Counted from the first letter of the stretch, positions 1 through 19,471 are shown. The stretch is 64,000 nt of DNA from Pagrus major (GCF_040436345.1 NC_133237.1:23627749-23691748); one strand, 5' to 3'. Notes: generated by a model from the sequence alone, not told the origin. A program made the numbers and translations.

Positions 1-40
1 CATTCAACACAGAAGAAAACTTAAACCACTTACTGCAGTG

Positions 41-69
41 TATTATTATTATTATTATTATTATTATTC
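41..69. repeat. (TTA)n microsatellite
   Basis: About nine uninterrupted TTA/ATT triplets in the intron just upstream of the first visible myosin exon. Read directly from the sequence. Confidence 0.9.
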
Positions 70-105
70 GGTACCATTAATAAAATGTCATGTTTTGCAA
101 AATAG

Positions 106-7139
<7,034 letters not shown>

Positions 7140-7216
7140 GAGACACCCTTTTAGAGCCTTTCAACAGAGACTGCATAAAATATGAACAAACTGTTGAATT
7201 GTCTTCCTAAAATGTC

Positions 7217-7222
7217 AATAAA
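7217..7222 (+). terminator. Poly(A) signal of myosin copy A
   Basis: AATAAA 78 bp after the TAA stop. Cleavage is expected about 15-25 bp downstream, giving a short 3' UTR of about 100 bp. Copy B has the same arrangement. Confidence 0.85.
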
Positions 7223-8365
7223 CTTTATCCTGATGATCTCATATTTACTCTGTTGTATTTAATCTTTCTTTTATCTCAGGCAGTGTTCAACACTGCAGTT
7301 GGGTAAAGTTTCATCAGTTTACTTGGCTGGAATGTGTGTGGTTGTTTGGCAGTTGACTGCTTGGTTAACTGGGTGGGGAGCTCTTGCAGTTCAACATTAA
7401 CATTTTCTTTCCCTCAAAATAATAATCATTTATACCCACAGGGCAAGGTCCAGTCAAGTCTAGAGCACTATTGCATAGTGTTCTCCAAAGGTGCTTTTAT
7501 AGCATCATCAGGTTCAGACATACAACACCATTTTGTACCTTCACATTTTACTGAGACAAAATATAGGCTTCAGGACCACACTTATTTCTCATTCTCAGCT
7601 GGATAATAAGTATTGTCTACACTTATCACTAAACCATTAACACATATATGTTCAGCTTTATACATTACATGGAATTAAATATTTAATTTATAGATAGAGA
7701 ATACCTTTAATGAATCTCAGACCTTGAATATCATCATATTGGGCAAAACGAACAGAACTGCAAATATTTCAAAACTGTATTTGCTTGAAACTGAGTTAGA
7801 GTGTTGAGTTGAGTCGAGTAATCAACATGCCCAAGATGGTCCAATCAGCTGACTTTGACCACTTACTTGCCATAAATAAATAAAGACTGAGTTTTATTTC
7901 AACGTTTGACTGGGTAAATCCAACAATGAGTGCAACAACAACACCACATGCTTCACTGTATCTTCCCCATAACCGTATTCTCACTCGGAGCTGGTATCCT
8001 CTTGGTGTTAAATAGGAAAACTGACAAAATGCAATGAAAGTTGATATTCAGGATAGTCCAAGTGAGGAGCTAACTAAAACTGTTAGAGATGTAAGACTGC
8101 CAAAGCCTTTTCACAGCTGCCAGCATGCCTTACAGACTTGAAAAAACTATTGTTATCACAGTAAGAAGACAAAGTCAAAACATCTGTGCATATATCAAAC
8201 AAAGGCTTCTTCAAACACTTACTGAAATCCTCATCCATATCAGCCAACTATACTGTATTACGCATATGTACCACCACACTGAGGAGATCATTTGCATAAA
8301 CAGATAAAAGCATTCTTTAAATCAATAATCTAACAACAGTTAGTTTATACCAGTTTTTACAGTAT

Positions 8366-8449
8366 ACCACCCCCACACACACACACCACCACCAATCTCC
8401 CCCCCCCCCCCCCCAAAAAAAAAAAAAAAAAGTTTTTTTTTTAAAAAAC
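8366..8449. repeat. Low-complexity CA / poly-C / poly-A tract
   Basis: A CA repeat runs into a run of 16 or more C, then a run of A, then T, then A. A strand-asymmetric simple-sequence block with no coding content, and a likely place for assembly or sequencing error. Confidence 0.9.
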
Positions 8450-9816
8450 ATGATTATGCAAATATCTGGAGGTCATTTGGAGGCAAATGAGCCATTTATA
8501 TATTCTCTGGAAGTTACTGTCATTCATTTACTGATGGCAGAGCCTGAAACATGAGGCCAGACCTTCAGATGCCTTTCTATTTTTGCTCATGCTGTAGGCC
8601 TACAACCTTACCCCAGGGAGTCATCAAGAAAAAAACACAGGCCTCTGTCAAAATCTAATATCTCCCTCACAGCATAGCTCATACCCATCTAAGTATGGTA
8701 AACATAGAGATTCGGAAGTTGACAGTTCATAAATTAAAGCCAGGATTTGAAACACACAACATGTTGTGCTGTAATAAAAGTTTACCAGAGTTTGGATTCA
8801 CATCTAAATACAAACTTTCTGATGTTGGAAAACATTATATACAGGTACAGATGTTACTATGTTTAAACTAATGGTGGGTCCACTTGCACACACAATTACT
8901 TGTGTTTCACTAAAATCAACAACAATGTTTTCACTTCTGCACAACGAGCTAAGAGAAGTCAAAATAACCGTAACCCCTCTGCTTTGTCACGCTTTTCAAT
9001 TTTTAAACACTTTAACCGTATCAGCTTCAGCATCCCGACAACATTATACGCTACCCATCCAAAATATGGTGATTCAGAAAATGTGACATATTTGGAATTT
9101 CATTTAAGCTTCCTCTGAGTCGATTATGTGGATAACGAACAAAAACAAATTAAACAATTATGTTCTTAAAGTACATTTCCAACGTTAGTTATGCATGCAA
9201 TGAATTTGTGGTCATTAAATATTCTTCACATGATTTACAATGTTAACAACAAAAGGGCAACCTTAGAAGTGAAAAGGTTGTGAATAGAATTGGTGTTGTC
9301 ACTCTGCCAGAATATTCAAAATTCAAGGTTTAGTCAATTCATTAGTACAGTTGACATTATTAGAGAAAATAAAAATAAGCCTTGAGAGACTCAAATTTCA
9401 AGGGGCCCTAAACAGCTCCTGTGTTAGTTATGAGTTAGTTTTGCATTAGCCAACTAAATAGTCTTAAAATATTTATGTAAAATATTTACCAAGTCTCAAA
9501 AGTCTCATAAATTGATCAAATGGCTCTAACCCGCAAAATGTACTTCATCATTGATATCTGAGCTCCAAGTGCCTTTTGAGCGATCTCCACCCTGAAACTA
9601 TCCTGCCATTAAAGCTTTCAGTGGCACCCATATTTCTCTGGCTGAGTCATAAAAATACTTGACAGCAGACTACACATCTGTAAAGCTTCGTGACTGTATC
9701 TTGCACGGTTGTGACGCTATCGTAGCAACGGAGTCTGTCCACAGACATATAGTATATATTTTTGGCAAAGTCAAAGCTGCTACAATGTTGTCTTCAGGAC
9801 CACATTTTGCCAGGAT

Positions 9817-9856
9817 CACACACACACACAAACACACACACACACACACACACACA
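9817..9856. repeat. (CA)n microsatellite
   Basis: About 20 CA units with one interruption (a single AA at about 9830). Confidence 0.93.
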
Positions 9857-10557
9857 GGGCCTCATGCGGATGAGGTTGCGTAAATTAATGGGTGCAGTTG
9901 ACAAGTGTGTGACCCATTATAAGTAATTTTTGCTATTCATGACAGTCACTGTCATATTTCTCAGCAAATGATACTGATAAGTGGATGAGGACAATTGTAC
10001 ATGTTATACTTGAAGTGGTGACCTCGCTCCAAGGAAGATCTTGTGTGATTATCCATTATTAAGGGGCACCAGCGGCCTTATTATTCCTTCTTTTATAGAT
10101 GTATTCTGCTTCAGTGTTGTACCATGCTACGCCAGGATTGTGTAACCACTGATGGTCACCAAAAGTGCAGTGATCAAACACGTGTGCTTCTAGTTTGCAC
10201 TTGCATTCGCGCTTTTGGGAAAAAAAGGACCCTCTTTCCCGTCTTCCCTTTACATGTCACAGTGGAGCAGCTCAGTCATTTTCGGGTTTTGGTTGTGACT
10301 CCTGCTTAAATGCTATGTGTCAGCTCAGCACTTTCTCAGCAAGTCTACCCATCCTAAGACAGCTACAATAAACATGCAGAATTTATTGTACCTGACAAAT
10401 CCCTGGCAATGGCCTCACCTTACCTACACAGACATTATTACAGACATTATTATCTTAATTATAATACATTTGAGAAATGAAAAGATTATTTGAGATGATG
10501 AATCTCTTTAAACTTGGAACATGGTGTTAACAACATATCTAAATGTGCCCTATAAAT

Positions 10558-11046
10558 ATATCCTTCCCTCTATGCCAAATACGAATCACTGCTCCCGCCC
10601 TTAGCTGGATTTATTTTTGACCATGGTAATACCTCGTGATGCTGGTAAGATTGCAATTTATAAGCCAAGTCTGTGTAAAACTTGGATATGAAAGTTGATC
10701 CTGGATATGATCCAAGACTTTGCTTTCATTAAACTACTTGTCAGTCAGTCAGTAAATCAAACATTTCCACTGTAAAACTGTGTAATTTTCATTCCTCACA
10801 GCAAAATACAAATGGTATGTGTGAGGAACATATTTCTGGTGTTAAATTATCTGAGTTGGCAATCCGTCTTAAAGTCCATTCCCAGGAGATATATAACACT
10901 AGCTCAGCGTTAATGGAAAGTCCATCAGCCTGTATTTTGCATGTCCTGTAACTATACACCAGACATCTTAACGCTTCTCCAAATTTGAAAACCCATAACT
11001 GACTGTCATATTAAAATTAACAGAGGACAGAGATGCCTACCATAAT
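10558..11046. repeat. Degenerate duplicated intergenic block, copy 1
   Basis: This stretch aligns in order with 14036-14710. It opens with tatatccttccctctatgcc followed by ggtaatacctcgtgatg. It then has a gagttggcaa segment near 10855 and the core at 10942-10984 (tgtcctgtaactatacacc, then gcttctccaaa). It ends with ctgactgtcatatt and gcctaccataat. The core recurs at 14589, 19426 and 20093. The last copy lies about 600 bp upstream of the myosin copy B TATA box, so the blocks may be decayed upstream regions of former myosin copies. The similarity is seen by eye; the regulatory role is inferred. Confidence 0.6.
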
Positions 11047-11202
11047 CTGTATCAACTTAAAATTATTTTTATTTAAAGTAATACATACATATAAATAAAT
11101 ACATAAACTGTATCAACTTAAAATTATTTAATTTAAAGTAATACACAAATATAAATAAATACATAAACTCTATCAACTTAAAATTATTTCAAAGTAATTT
11201 TT
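11047..11202. repeat. 61-bp tandem repeat, about 2.5 copies
   Basis: Units start at 11047, 11108 and 11168, each with ctgtatcaacttaaaattat followed by an A/T-rich taaataaatacataaa tail; the third copy is partial. The array grows directly out of the right end of duplicated block copy 1. Confidence 0.93.
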
Positions 11203-11368
11203 TAACTAAATCTTCATTTTCAAATACCCCACAGACTATCCAATGCACTTAAACATTGGGAATACTGTGGATATCACTGGTGTCTAATATCTAAAATTAT
11301 AGTTAATTGTTACTGACATTACCTTTTAACAATGGTATTCATTGAGGATTACAGGAATTTTAGTTATA

Positions 11369-11782
11369 CAACGATCAGCCACAACATTAACACCACTGAC
11401 AGGTGACGTGAATAACATTGATCATCTCATCACAATGCGATGTTCTGCTGGGAAACCTTGGGTGCTGGCATTCATGTGAAGGCCACTTGACACACACTAC
11501 CCATCCAAACACTGTTGTGGACCAAGTACACCCCCTCATCACAACAACACAACCCGATGGCAGCGGCCCCCCAGCAGGACATTGTGTCCTGACACACCAC
11601 AAACACTGCTCAGGCTCAAGGAACACAATAAAGGGCCCAAGGTGTTGACCAGGCCTCCAAATTCCCCAGATCCCAATCTGATCGAGCATCTGTAAGACGT
11701 GCTGGAGCAGGTCTGATCCATGGAGGCCCCACCATACAGGACCCAGAGGATCCACTATAAAACGCCCTGGTGCCACACCATT
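11369..11782 (+). mobile_element. Internally deleted Tc1-like transposon relic
   Basis: The left terminal inverted repeat and flank (cgatcagccacaacattaac, after a TA dinucleotide) are those of a common teleost Tc1/mariner family. After about 70 bp the sequence jumps to the 3' half of the transposase frame: FCWETLGAGIHV, DQVHP, PNSPDPNLIEHL. A further deletion removes the QQDNAP region, so one catalytic aspartate is lost. A stop (TAA) replaces the Trp codon directly after IEHL. The right terminal repeat is not seen. It cannot be autonomous and probably cannot be mobilised. Family assignment is from remembered general features of Tc1 transposases. Confidence 0.85.
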
Positions 11783-14035
11783 ACACATTCATATAAATAC
11801 TGCCTACAAGTACTAATTAACTCTTCCTTTCAGGGAGTTGAGGGAGCTTTTTACTTCTAAATACATTAATTAAAAGATATCTCAGTATGAAAGAAAAACA
11901 GTCACAACTGAACATTTATTTTCTACATCATATCATCCATATACATCCACATATTTCATCTCCCACTCATTCTGAAAATATATGCATGGCTAAGAACCAT
12001 AAATTAAAATTATTTGCCAGAAACTATGCACTGTATTCACATAATGATATACACCCTGCCACATAAACAGAACTGCATGTATTAATACTTATATTCAGTT
12101 CTGATCAAGTTGTGCTGCACACAAGCCACTTTAACAACTTGAAAGTAACACAGGCCGTGTCAGTTGGTACACACAAAACAGAATCTGCAATGCTAAGACA
12201 TCAAGCCTTTCTGACTAAATTATACAACCAGGGAGACATAAATATCTTCCTCGAGGTACCACTGGAGACTAGAAGTTTCTCATGTGGATTCATTCTGACA
12301 AATGACCCCATGCCTTTCCACTTTTGATCAGGCTATATCACCTTACCCTCTTGGAAAATATGTACCGTCATCAGATAATTTACACATGCCATTTTTAAAA
12401 TCTGATATTGTTTCATACCACATTGCACAGCCATATATGTCGACCCTCATTAGGACCAGAAAAATATTTATTGTAATTTATACAACAAGTTAATTGAAAT
12501 AAACTTTTAAATTGGCATAAGATGATGGAGCTTACATAGTTTTAGTTAGTTGTGTTTTATGTTTTTCAGAGTGGATGTGCACCCAGTAACATAATGCTCT
12601 GCTACTAACCCAGCAACTATCAACCCAGAGAAAACAACCAAATCCTTGATTTGAAAAAAAAAAACTACATTAATACAGATGGTGCTGATTGGGTTTCTAG
12701 CTGCAATTTCCTCAGGGTTCATATTACCAAGGATGTCTCATGGTCTCCTAACAACTCTTTTCCTGTGAGTGCCTTTACCTTCTAAGGTGACTGAAAAATT
12801 GCCTCTACTTTTACTAACTTTTATCAGCATACCAACACATCTCCTACACACACTCAAAAGGAGAGGACATTTGTAGTCTGTACACTGTATTTCCACTGAT
12901 GCACTGAGGCTATTTGATCCACCATATGAAAATTACAAATAGACTATTTCAATAATTAGAATGTAGCATTGGGGTTGAGTTTACTTTGTATCTTTTGGCC
13001 CGACCTTTTAACTGAAGTGACTACCTTACCCTACACCTTTAGAGACCATTGGATAAAGCTGTAACTAAAATACAAACCCTGAAGCTCAAACTAATCCATA
13101 GTAAACCTATCATAGCAATCCTGAAAAAAAGAATATAAGCAATCATGAAGGCCATGTCCAATGTAGTAAAGAACTATAAGAAATATGCTTACACCTGTGT
13201 TAGCAACAAGCACCTCAAAATAAAGACAGAGCGTCATCCTGATTCTTGCTCCACATTTTTCCATCTGTTCTCCCCCTTGCCATATACTAACTCTCCTATC
13301 ATTTCAGATCCCTTCTGCCCTGCTGTAACCCCTGTATTCCCCCTATTCCCCATCACCTGACCCCCCTGCACAACTGTTCCCACTTCCCCATAAGCCTTGC
13401 AGTGCAGTATCAGCCCATTCCCATTAATTCTCAACCATATCATATTATGTACCCCTGAGTGATCTGGCCTTCCAGCCAATTCTTGGCAGCATGAACCCCT
13501 GCCTGCCTTTTTTTTTACTTTGGCTGATCCCTAGCTGGACAAGTTTGCCTTACCCCTTGCCTGTTTCTGACCAGATGGAAAAATGTTTTTTTAATTTACC
13601 TGCCTGGTCTCTGGGTTGTGCTTCTGGGTCCAAACTTGGAAATACAGAGCCCATGGGTGTAAATGCTTCCATCTCTGAAAACAGAGGAAAAATGATGATG
13701 ATTTTGAGGGGTGAGATTAATGGTGAGCTGTAGAAAGCAATGATCAAGGCCAGAACTAAGGAGTCATTAAAAACAATATGAAACAAGTTCAACACATCTT
13801 CTAAAACTGGTTAAAGTGAACCATATTTCTAGGAGTTGTAACTGAGCCCACACATTTGAATACAGAATATGTATCAGAAAATCTAATAAGCATGCTTATT
13901 TTTTTTTACCAGAGAAATTACAGTTGATTGAGTAGATTTGTTGAAGTAAATATGCAACACTACATTAGGAAAACATTTGAAAAATAAACATACTATTGCT
14001 GCTGCCAACATATCCAGATGCATATATACTGTACA
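11783..14035. other. Intergenic DNA, no gene seen
   Basis: AT-rich spacer between the Tc1 relic and the second duplicated block. Only short, non-spliced open frames are present, and no domain, RNA gene or myosin relic was recognised. Confidence 0.55.
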
Positions 14036-14710
14036 TATATCCTTCTTTCTCTGCCAAACACGGCACAGTAATACCTTGTGATCTAGAGAGATGGTAAATA
14101 AAAAGCCACTTCTGCCCACAAAGGGCAATCAAAGTGGGTAATGGCAATGATACCATAAATGCTTTGACATCTGTGATTATATTGTCCTGCAACTGAGTTG
14201 GCAACTCTTCTGAAATGATATTTTCAGGAGCATACAAAGAGCAGCAGTGTAAATTGTGTTTCAAATATCTGAGACATGCTCAAAAAGGACAATGCAACCT
14301 TCGATGTGAGAAAAGATTCAGACATTGGGGTGTCTACATTTCTTTAGATATGATTGTTAGTAAATGGTCCTTACTGGGTTTTGGTGTTAAGAGAAGACGA
14401 CAAGATAGCTCAAAGGAGCCTTACATGCTCCTCTTTATGACCTTATTATGTGGGTATATCTATGCTGGTGGAATTGTTGTTGTCAAGCTGAGACTATGTG
14501 TGGAGTCTCCTTCCTGATGCCAGTACCATAATAAATTCATTAATTTAAGTCAACAAAGTCTGACCGGAGTGTTTTTTATTCATCATCGTGTACCCTGCAA
14601 CTGTACACTTGTGACATTCTGACACTCCTCCAACATTAAGACTAAGTACTGACTGTGACATTTAGAATGAAATGACCACGACTGCCCATCATAAAGTGTG
14701 TCAACTGACA
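14036..14710. repeat. Degenerate duplicated intergenic block, copy 2
   Basis: Co-linear with 10558-11046: tatatccttctttctctgcc, then agtaataccttgtgat, gttggcaactcttct near 14196, and the core at 14589-14635 (taccctgcaactgtacac, then ctcctccaaca). It ends with tactgactgtgacattta and actgcccatcataa. The core sits about 590 bp upstream of the myosin relic at 15221. That is close to the core-to-TATA spacing of about 600 bp at myosin copy B. This supports reading it as the relic's former upstream region. Confidence 0.6.
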
Positions 14711-15220
14711 TCCGATCTTAAAATAAGTCTTTGCATTTATTGGAACAAATAATTCACAAAGCATGCTCTGCACTCTTGTTATTTAGTGTTCAGTAACCTG
14801 TGAACATCACTGGCCTAGAACATATTTACAAGTATTATTAAAGAAATGCATTACTGATGTAATATATAGTATGCAAAGTACTTTAGTTTCATGCACTTGA
14901 ACAGAATAAAAGAGTTAAAGTATTATGGTGAAGTTTAGTTTTAGTGTGAATATTGTCAGGGTAAATGTTTGAACAGGCAAGTGATTGCCAAAACAACGAT
15001 TGCGCACCAGCTTATTTTCAATCTATTGGTCTAGCTGCACTTCCTGCTATAATACCAAGGGATTACACTGACTATCAAGTGTGCTCATGTGTGTTTGTGG
15101 AGTATCTATGTTTGAGTGTGCCCGCCACCCCAACCTTAAGTAGGATGAGCAGGTTGGTTATAAAAATGGTGCTAGGTTTCATCGTAATAACATAATCTCA
15201 ATTTTATTTGTTATTCTTAG

Positions 15221-15862
15221 ATCTGCTGGAGAAGTCTAGGTGATCTCCTGGACAGCATGTTACCCAAGGCCTCTGACACAACTTAAAAGAACATGCTGCA
15301 TGATCACAATCTTGGCAAGACCAAAGGCTTTGAAAAGCCAAAGGCCTGAAAGGGCAAACTGAGGCTTACTTCTCCCTGGGGCACTGTGCCGGTACAGTGG
15401 ACTACAATATTATTAGCTGGCTGGACAAGTTCGAGCTGCAGCTTGTCCACCAGAACCTGAAGCCTGTATAGTATATTACTTCATAGTAGTCATCAGATTT
15501 TATTAGGCCGATCCAAGAGAAACAGACACACAGTTTGTCCGTCACTACAAACTTGCTGCACCTCACATAACATTACAAACCGCACAACAAGCTGCCAATA
15601 GAGCGCAATCTCAATCATGTTGCTCACTATCTTTAAACATTAATATGACTCATTAGTTACAGCTGTAATCCTGATGTCACCCTTTATCTGTCTTCCAACT
15701 AAGTCATAAGTCAGTATAACCCCAAACCCTTCACAGGAGGAGCAGGCCAACACTCACATGTCTAGGCCCAGGAAGGTTCAGCATGAGCTGGAGGAGGTTC
15801 AGGACTGACATTGCTGTGTCAAAGATCAACAAGCTGAGACCCAAGAGCCATAGCGCGAAAAG
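15221..15862 (+). pseudogene. Scrambled myosin heavy chain pseudogene fragments
   Basis: Four pieces of a fast myosin gene. (1) 15221-15245: 5' end of the motor exon with LLEKSR, still preceded by an acceptor AG (matches copy B 22700). (2) About 15252-15429: the motor exon matching copy B 24061-24235 ([13 protein letters not shown]). It carries in-frame TAA and TGA after 'acaactt' and 'aaggcc'. (3) 15434-15468: a piece of rod exon 32181-32276 in INVERTED orientation (reverse complement reads RLQxLVDKLQL). (4) 15737-15862: last full rod exon (copy B 32374-32505) with intact ttcacag acceptor and a gt donor, but a 5-bp and a 1-bp deletion. Most of the gene, including the P-loop exon and most of the rod, is gone. 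It lies on the same strand as, and between, two intact copies. It is a dead third family member, not an alternative exon set. Confidence 0.92.
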
Positions 15863-16576
15863 GTATTCATTCTGTTGGATGACACTGATAACATTAGAAC
15901 TGTACACACGCAAATACAACTGATAAAAAAAAAAAAATTCAACCTTCACAAAAGCAAAGTTGCAACATAAAGAAACTTCCAGTTTTCGCTCATCTATGGC
16001 TTAGCAGAAACGTATCCTCCTAACATTCAGTTAGGAAGTCTGCTAGTCTGCTAACTGAATTTCAGGGCTAGCTTAATTCGCTAGCTAAAGGTTAACGTTA
16101 GGTCAGATATAACCACGATTTTGTTATTACAGCTGATAATAAGAGTTAAGGGTGTTAAGCCAAATAACTTACGGTAATATATCTCTGAGTTTATTTTACA
16201 GGCAGGATGTTTTTATCCCACAAAACGTCTCACGATGACAATTAACTGCTATACATGCTAGCACATTTCACCTCATTTAGCTAGCTAAAACTTAAGTCCG
16301 CTTCTGCAGTAAGTTAAACAAGCACATTTGAATCAAAGCGGATTTTATCTGAGTTTCGGACTTACTTTAGACTGTTGGTCACAGAAAGTCACCCTCTGTT
16401 TAAATCTAATTTCGGGAATCCTCAGAAATAGTTCCAGTAAATAGCCGTGTTCAATGGTTCAACCAGAGCTCCAGATGAGTGTGCAATATACTACAGATAT
16501 ATGATTTAAGCACGCCTACTCTGTTATTTGGTATATTACTATATTAGAATATGACCTACTGTCAAGATATATTAAG

Positions 16577-16623
16577 GATTATTATTATCATTATCATTCT
16601 TATTCTTATTATTATTATTATTA

Positions 16624-16663
<40 letters not shown>
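16577..16663. repeat. (ATT)n microsatellite
   Basis: About 28 ATT units with interruptions in the first third. Read directly. Confidence 0.95.
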
Positions 16664-16664
<1 letters not shown>

Positions 16665-18314
16665 TATGGACTGAAGCAGTCTAGATATTCATCTCACACA
16701 AATCATTTTTACAAGAATGTAAAACTGAAACCACTGACAAGTTGTTGTCTGAGATTATGGTAGGACTTAACAGTGAGTCGATGACATTTGTAACTGTGAG
16801 ACACTCACTGTTATGGAATGACAATTGGCTTTATATAAGCTCAAAACCACTGCGGGAATTCAAGCACTCCCCTGCAGCTACTTAGCTGGCTGGAGTGCCT
16901 GGTGCTTTGAGTGTCCAAAGAGGTCACAGCGAGTATAAATTAATAGGAATCCTAATAGCACTCTAAATTTATGACCAGCACTTCTTGTTGCCAACAGGGC
17001 CCATTCATACACAGAGTGCTGACTGGCTTCATTAAAAGAAACCAGGTTCTTTCCATTTACATGGTGCATTCTTTGAAGAGTAGGGTGATCGCTTTCCTAT
17101 TAATTTACTCATTTATTCAGCACAGCTAGGGTGGCTCCTATAATACAAAACTGCCATTTGAAGGACATGAATATAACTATCTTTATACTTTATACAAGGT
17201 TAAAGGAAGGATTTATTCACAGCGTTTAAAGGTGCTTTTGTCTTTGTGGCATTAAACCCTCACAGTCTGCATAGGAAGCACAGGTGTTGTTGGAGCTCTG
17301 GGTGAATGCTATTTATGATAACAAAGCACATTAACTGGTTGTCTGTTTATGTACCGTGATATTTTTAGGTATGGCCAACAAGGCATTGGATGTTTCCTTT
17401 GTTTAAAATGACAAGGACAGTATCAAATGACCAGCTGCTCAACACAGCTGCCTGTATGTCTTTAATGAATGACAGATTGATGACTCATTTAGCATTAAAC
17501 AATGATACACTCGAAGGTAGTAAATAACTACTGTTGAATATTGTCTCATGTCTCACTCAACATAGATATATAGGAATGTTGCTTCAATTTATTGTCCTGG
17601 CCACTGTGCTATAATATATAAGACACACCAATCAAGATTATTTGAATGTGAACTATGCTTTAGTTACATGCTAATTACCATTAGATTATCAATGGTCTTG
17701 TGCAATATATTTTGCTGAAGCACAAACCGTAAACTTTATTAGACTAGCCCCTAGTTAGGCTCACATTCTCCAACATTCATTGTTGAGCTTGGTTTCCAAT
17801 TGCAGAAGTCCTAAAACCTCAACCTCAAAAATTAAGCACACTGGATATCCTCCCCTGTTCTGTCTGTGACCTTTATTCTGAAAGCAAACAAGGAAAACTA
17901 GATCAAACAAAGACAATTAGAGAGAGCTTAACCCACACCACCGTTGGCTCTCTCATTGTTACTGCCCAGTCATGGAGGAGTCTAACACCCTTTTAAACCT
18001 GCTGAGGCTCCTCCTCACCAGACGTATTTGGCATGTTATATTTCAGTTCAAGGGCTCATTGCCAAGGCTCATCTATAAGCATCTAGACTCAAGGACATAC
18101 AAAGGAGAGGTTAGTAGGGACAATCTGTCCTCACTGGTGTCCATCTTCTCTCCACCTTCTGAAAAATGCTTGGTCCTTCACTTACAGCCTTATTAAGAAA
18201 CTGACTCATACTAAAGATTACAGTTAAAACTTGCATTAAGACCATAGAATGTGAAATAAGTTGTAGCTTTTGCTTATTACAGTTGATAAAAAAACAGATT
18301 CAGTTTTGTCAGTT

Positions 18315-18500
18315 AGGCTTTGGGGTACAAAGCATTACAAATGCTGACCCTGTAATGCATTATGTTAACCAGTGCCTTATAAAACTTGTTATAAGTTGTC
18401 ATGCATGATTATAAAAACGTATAGAGATTTATGAAGTTTAATAAATGCATTATAATGTCTTGTGAATGTGCTTATAATGCATTATAGATGTGATCCTCAT
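18315..18500. repeat. Dispersed A/T-rich element with TTATAATGCATTATA motifs
   Basis: Repeated palindromic motifs (taatgcattatg, gcattataatg, ttataatgcattata) and 'ccttataaaacttgttataa' resemble a very common non-autonomous element of teleost genomes. Termini are not sharply defined. Family assignment is from general memory. Confidence 0.5.
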
Positions 18501-19425
18501 AGAAAGTATTAACCTTAGGCTCACATTTAAACTCTAGCAAAATGTAATATAGAACTATGATGCTGCATAGTTACAACAGCAATAATTATATGTCAGACTT
18601 TGGATGTCTCTGTTTAGTCGGTTTAAATACAACTCATATCAGCTCGTGCTTTTTGTCACCAGAGATGATACAGTACACAAATAGGTTTTGTGTGCACACC
18701 ATTCTCTGTATTCAAGGTGACACAGCACATAACCATACATACATGTAACAAATGTTCAGACTCAGAAATTTGCTACTAGATGATTTTAATGGAAGGACAG
18801 GCTTATCTTAAAATACAAATATTGTACAGGAGCAGAACAAAAAAGCACGTAATGTATTTAAGCACGTCATGGCTTCGGTTGAACAAGCTGTCTAAAAAAA
18901 ACAACTGAGGACCTCTAACCTCACTTGAATAGCCTGTTTGACACATGCTATTCAAGTTCGCTGAAAAAAACAAGACCTTTGAACCTACTTGAATAGTTTG
19001 TGTGCAACACATGTTTGTACAATAGCCCACCTATCTGTTGAGGTCATATGGGTTCCTCAAGGTCATCTCCTTTTTTGGAGGAAGAAGGTAAGGTAAAAGG
19101 AAAAAAAGGCAATAACAAGATCACTCAGCCATCCAGATTAAAAAATACATCAAAGTTATTCAGAAGAATTCAAATCAAAAATGTATTTTCCCTGACTTAT
19201 AAACTCAAGTCACACTTATCATGGATACACTTTTCATTCATGGTACTATAACAGTTCTGGAATCTCTAACATCTTGTTTATTGGCACAGGACTTATTTTG
19301 GGTCTTATCCCAGCCTAGATGGCAACTGTTCATCCACTCCATTCCAAGGCGATATGTAATCCCTCCTCAGCTTTTATGGAATGGCGCTCAGCCTCAATTT
19401 TATTTCAGACATCCGAGATGTCTGG

Positions 19426-19471
19426 TTGTCCTGCAACTGTATACCAGTGACATTTATATGCTTCTCCAAAA
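19426..19471. repeat. Upstream core block, copy 3
   Basis: ttgtcctgcaactgtatacc, then agtgacatttatatgcttct and ccaaaa. Closest to copy 4 at 20093. Similarity to copy 1 extends to the left (tggcaactgttcatccactc against tggcaatccgtcttaaagtc). Possible decayed regulatory module duplicated along with the genes; function not shown. Confidence 0.6.

Larger units (their letters stand above)
7246..10540. other. Intergenic DNA, no gene seen
   Basis: Between the end of myosin copy A and the first duplicated upstream block I find only short open frames without splice logic, domain-like sequence or codon bias. It contains a C-run/A-run low-complexity patch near 8366-8449 and a CA microsatellite near 9817-9856. 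No myosin exon relic was recognised here. Confidence 0.6.

Noticed and set aside
9659-9883. Open frame with Thr-His repeats
   Set aside because: Produced by the CA microsatellite; no upstream coding sequence or splice sites.
11387-11788. 133-codon - strand frame
   Set aside because: Antisense shadow of the Tc1 transposase relic, which reads on the + strand.
16365-16520. Possible - strand first exon ending ctaaa/gtaagt next to GCTAGC-rich DNA
   Set aside because: A single good donor without a partner acceptor or coding sequence; kept only as a note under the promoter-patch finding.
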